DNA from: an uncultured Flavobacterium sp.
GTDB lineage: Bacteria; Bacteroidota; Bacteroidia; Flavobacteriales; Flavobacteriaceae
Assembly (NCBI GenBank): GCA_946480635.1
Contig: CAMLKV010000140.1
Coordinates: 1 to 6,272 of the forward strand
Length of the DNA stretch: 6,272 bases
Direction of reading: 5' to 3'
The notes under the pieces were generated by a model. The model did no database searches and was not told the DNA's origin. It saw nothing but the letters and a program-made list of their open reading frames with translations. Shown here piece after piece: positions 4,570 through 6,272 of this stretch. The position numbers were made by a program, and so were the translations under genes. The first letter of the stretch is position 1. Each line of letters opens with the position of its first letter.

Positions 4570-6272
4570 ATGTTACAAAAATTTATTGATAGGCCAGTAC
4601 TATCAACAGTCATCGCTATACTTATAGTTATCCTAGGAAGTATAGGATTATCTACACTTCCTCTGCAACAATTCCCAGATATTGCACCACCAGCTGTTCA
4701 AGTTGTTGCGTTGTATCCAGGAGCAAATGCAGAAACTGTTCTTCGTTCTGTTGCTCCGTCATTAGAAGAGGCAATAAATGGAGTAGAAAACATGAGCTAT
4801 ATGAGTTCAACTGCCAGTAATGATGGATCATTAGTTATTACTGTAAACTTCAAATTAGGAACAGATCCAGATCAAGCTTCGGTAAACGTGCAAAACAGAG
4901 TTTCCCAAGCTACGAGTCAATTGCCAGCCGAAGTAGTTCAAGCGGGAATTTCTACAACCAAAAAGCAAAATAGTCTTTTGATGGTGGTGGATTTATTATC
5001 TGAAAATGAAAAACAATACGACCAAACATTTTTAGCTAATTATGCGCAAATAAATATCATACCTGATCTTAAAAGAATTCCAGGAGTAGGACAGGTTGTT
5101 ACTTTTGGAGGTAATAAGGATTATTCAATGCGTGTTTGGCTAAATCCTGCAAAAATGGCTGCTTATAATTTGACTCCCAAAGAAGTAATTGGTGCTATTC
5201 AGGATAAAAACCTTGAAGCAGCTCCAGGTAGATTTGGTGAAGCTAGTAAAGAAGCTTTTGAATACGTAATAAAATACAAAGGAAAATTAAACAATCCAGG
5301 AGGATATGAGAATATTGTAATTCATTCTAATGCTGATGGGTCAGTATTACGTTTAAAAGATGTAGCTCGTGTTGAATTGGGTTCTTACACTTACGCAAGT
5401 AGCACCAGAATTGATGGAAAATCAGGTTTAAATATTGGTATTTTCCAATTACCTGGATCTAATTCAAGTGATGTTCAGATTGCGATTAAAGCAATGATGG
5501 AAAAAGCTTCGAAGGATTTTCCTAAAGATGTGAAGCATCTGATTTTATACAATACTAAAGATTCTTTGGACATGTCAATATCACAAGTGAAATCGACTTT
5601 AATTGAAGCTTTCATCTTGGTGTTTATAGTTGTATTCTTATTCCTTCAAGATTTCAGAGCAACTTTAATTCCTGCTATTGCGGTTCCAGTTTCTATTTTA
5701 GGAACATTCTTTTTCATGCAAATATTTGGTTTCTCTGTAAACTTATTAACTCTTTTTGCTTTAGTATTAGCTATCGGAATTGTAGTTGACGATGCCATTG
5801 TAGTTGTCGAAGCGGTACATGAGAAAATGCATAGCAGAAAATTATCAGCTAAAGTAGCAACAACTTCAGCGATGAGTGAAATTACTGGAGCGATTATCTC
5901 TATTACTTTGGTGATGTCTGCGGTATTTTTACCGGTAGGTTTCATGGAAGGCTCAACAGGTGTTTTTTATCGACAATTTGCTTTTACATTAGCAATAGCC
6001 ATTGTAATTTCTGCTGTAAATGCATTGACTTTAAGTCCAGCTTTAGCTGCATTGTTTTTAAAAGACGTTCCACATGACGACCATCATCATGAAGATAAAA
6101 AAACCAAAAATTTCAAAGAAAAATTCTTTATTGGGTTCAATACTGGCTTCAATAAATTGACTGCTAAATATGTAAAAAGTCTTCAGTTTTTAATTAAAAA
6201 TAAGTGGTTGAGCTTGGGTGGTTTAGCTGTTGTTATAGTTGCAACCTTTTATATGGTAAAAACAACACCAAC
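4570..6272 (+). CDS. RND multidrug efflux pump, HAE-1 (AcrB-like) family, 3' end missing
   Basis: The frame is open from the ATG at 4570 to the window edge, giving 567 complete codons of a protein normally about 1,030-1,060 residues long. It is the inner-membrane proton/drug antiporter of a tripartite pump. The N-terminus MLQKFIDRPVLSTVIAILIV (TM1) and the segment FPDIAPPAVQV are typical of the family, as are the porter-domain strings YPGAN, MSYMSSTASNDGS and GTDPDQASVNVQN. TM4 contains GIVVDDAIVVVE, with the proton-relay aspartates at residues 407 and 408, the same numbering as in E. coli AcrB. The cytoplasmic loop after TM6 holds a His/Asp-rich stretch, DVPHDDHHHED (499-509). TM7 is just beginning at the window end. 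Substrates cannot be predicted. The AcrB-like motifs favour organic drugs or detergents over metal-exporting relatives. Confidence 0.95.
   Translation, partial: MLQKFIDRPVLSTVIAILIVILGSIGLSTLPLQQFPDIAPPAVQVVALYPGANAETVLRSVAPSLEEAINGVENMSYMSSTASNDGSLVITVNFKLGTDPDQASVNVQNRVSQATSQLPAEVVQAGISTTKKQNSLLMVVDLLSENEKQYDQTFLANYAQINIIPDLKRIPGVGQVVTFGGNKDYSMRVWLNPAKMAAYNLTPKEVIGAIQDKNLEAAPGRFGEASKEAFEYVIKYKGKLNNPGGYENIVIHSNADGSVLRLKDVARVELGSYTYASSTRIDGKSGLNIGIFQLPGSNSSDVQIAIKAMMEKASKDFPKDVKHLILYNTKDSLDMSISQVKSTLIEAFILVFIVVFLFLQDFRATLIPAIAVPVSILGTFFFMQIFGFSVNLLTLFALVLAIGIVVDDAIVVVEAVHEKMHSRKLSAKVATTSAMSEITGAIISITLVMSAVFLPVGFMEGSTGVFYRQFAFTLAIAIVISAVNALTLSPALAALFLKDVPHDDHHHEDKKTKNFKEKFFIGFNTGFNKLTAKYVKSLQFLIKNKWLSLGGLAVVIVATFYMVKTTP

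Noticed and set aside
5646..5945. 99-codon reverse-strand open frame
   Set aside because: It lies wholly within the well-supported AcrB-like gene on the + strand. Its low-complexity T/I/A-rich translation is a shadow of membrane-segment codons.

Overview
The window is AT-rich chromosomal DNA from a member of the Bacteroidota, most likely a Flavobacterium-like Flavobacteriaceae. This rests on three things: promoter elements of the Bacteroidota type (TTTG, 19 bp, TAnnTTTG), A-rich leaders without clear Shine-Dalgarno sequences, and the kinds of protein encoded. No mobile element, CRISPR array or phage gene was seen. All protein genes and the tRNA lie on the + strand.

Layout. (1) Positions 1-2203 hold the end of an LptF/LptG-family permease (lipopolysaccharide export), whose last 11 bp overlap ribB. 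The ribB product has an intact 3,4-dihydroxy-2-butanone-4-phosphate synthase domain fused to a GTP cyclohydrolase II-like domain that has lost all its zinc cysteines. (2) Positions 2204-2589 hold a well-formed tRNA-Ser(UGA) with its own Bacteroidota promoter and a strong intrinsic terminator, then the promoter of the next gene. (3) Positions 2590-6272 hold a drug-efflux locus: a TetR-family regulator, a lipoprotein periplasmic adaptor of the AcrA/HlyD type, and the first 567 codons of an AcrB-like RND (HAE-1) pump that runs off the window. An outer-membrane TolC/OprM-type factor would be expected next but is not visible.

The most notable signal is a set of four copies of an imperfect 22-bp inverted repeat, all in the same orientation. 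One sits just upstream of the tetR -7 box. The other three lie in the tetR-adaptor intergenic region with starts spaced 65 and 66 bp apart. Three copies share an identical core. This looks like the operator set of the local TetR regulator, which would repress itself and the pump. The last copy overlaps an in-frame upstream ATG of the adaptor, which argues that the real adaptor start is the downstream ATG at 3389, directly before a lipoprotein signal peptide.

The gene content is otherwise conventional. I see no convincing evidence of a wholly new system. The points worth following up are the operator array and the degenerate RibA-like domain.
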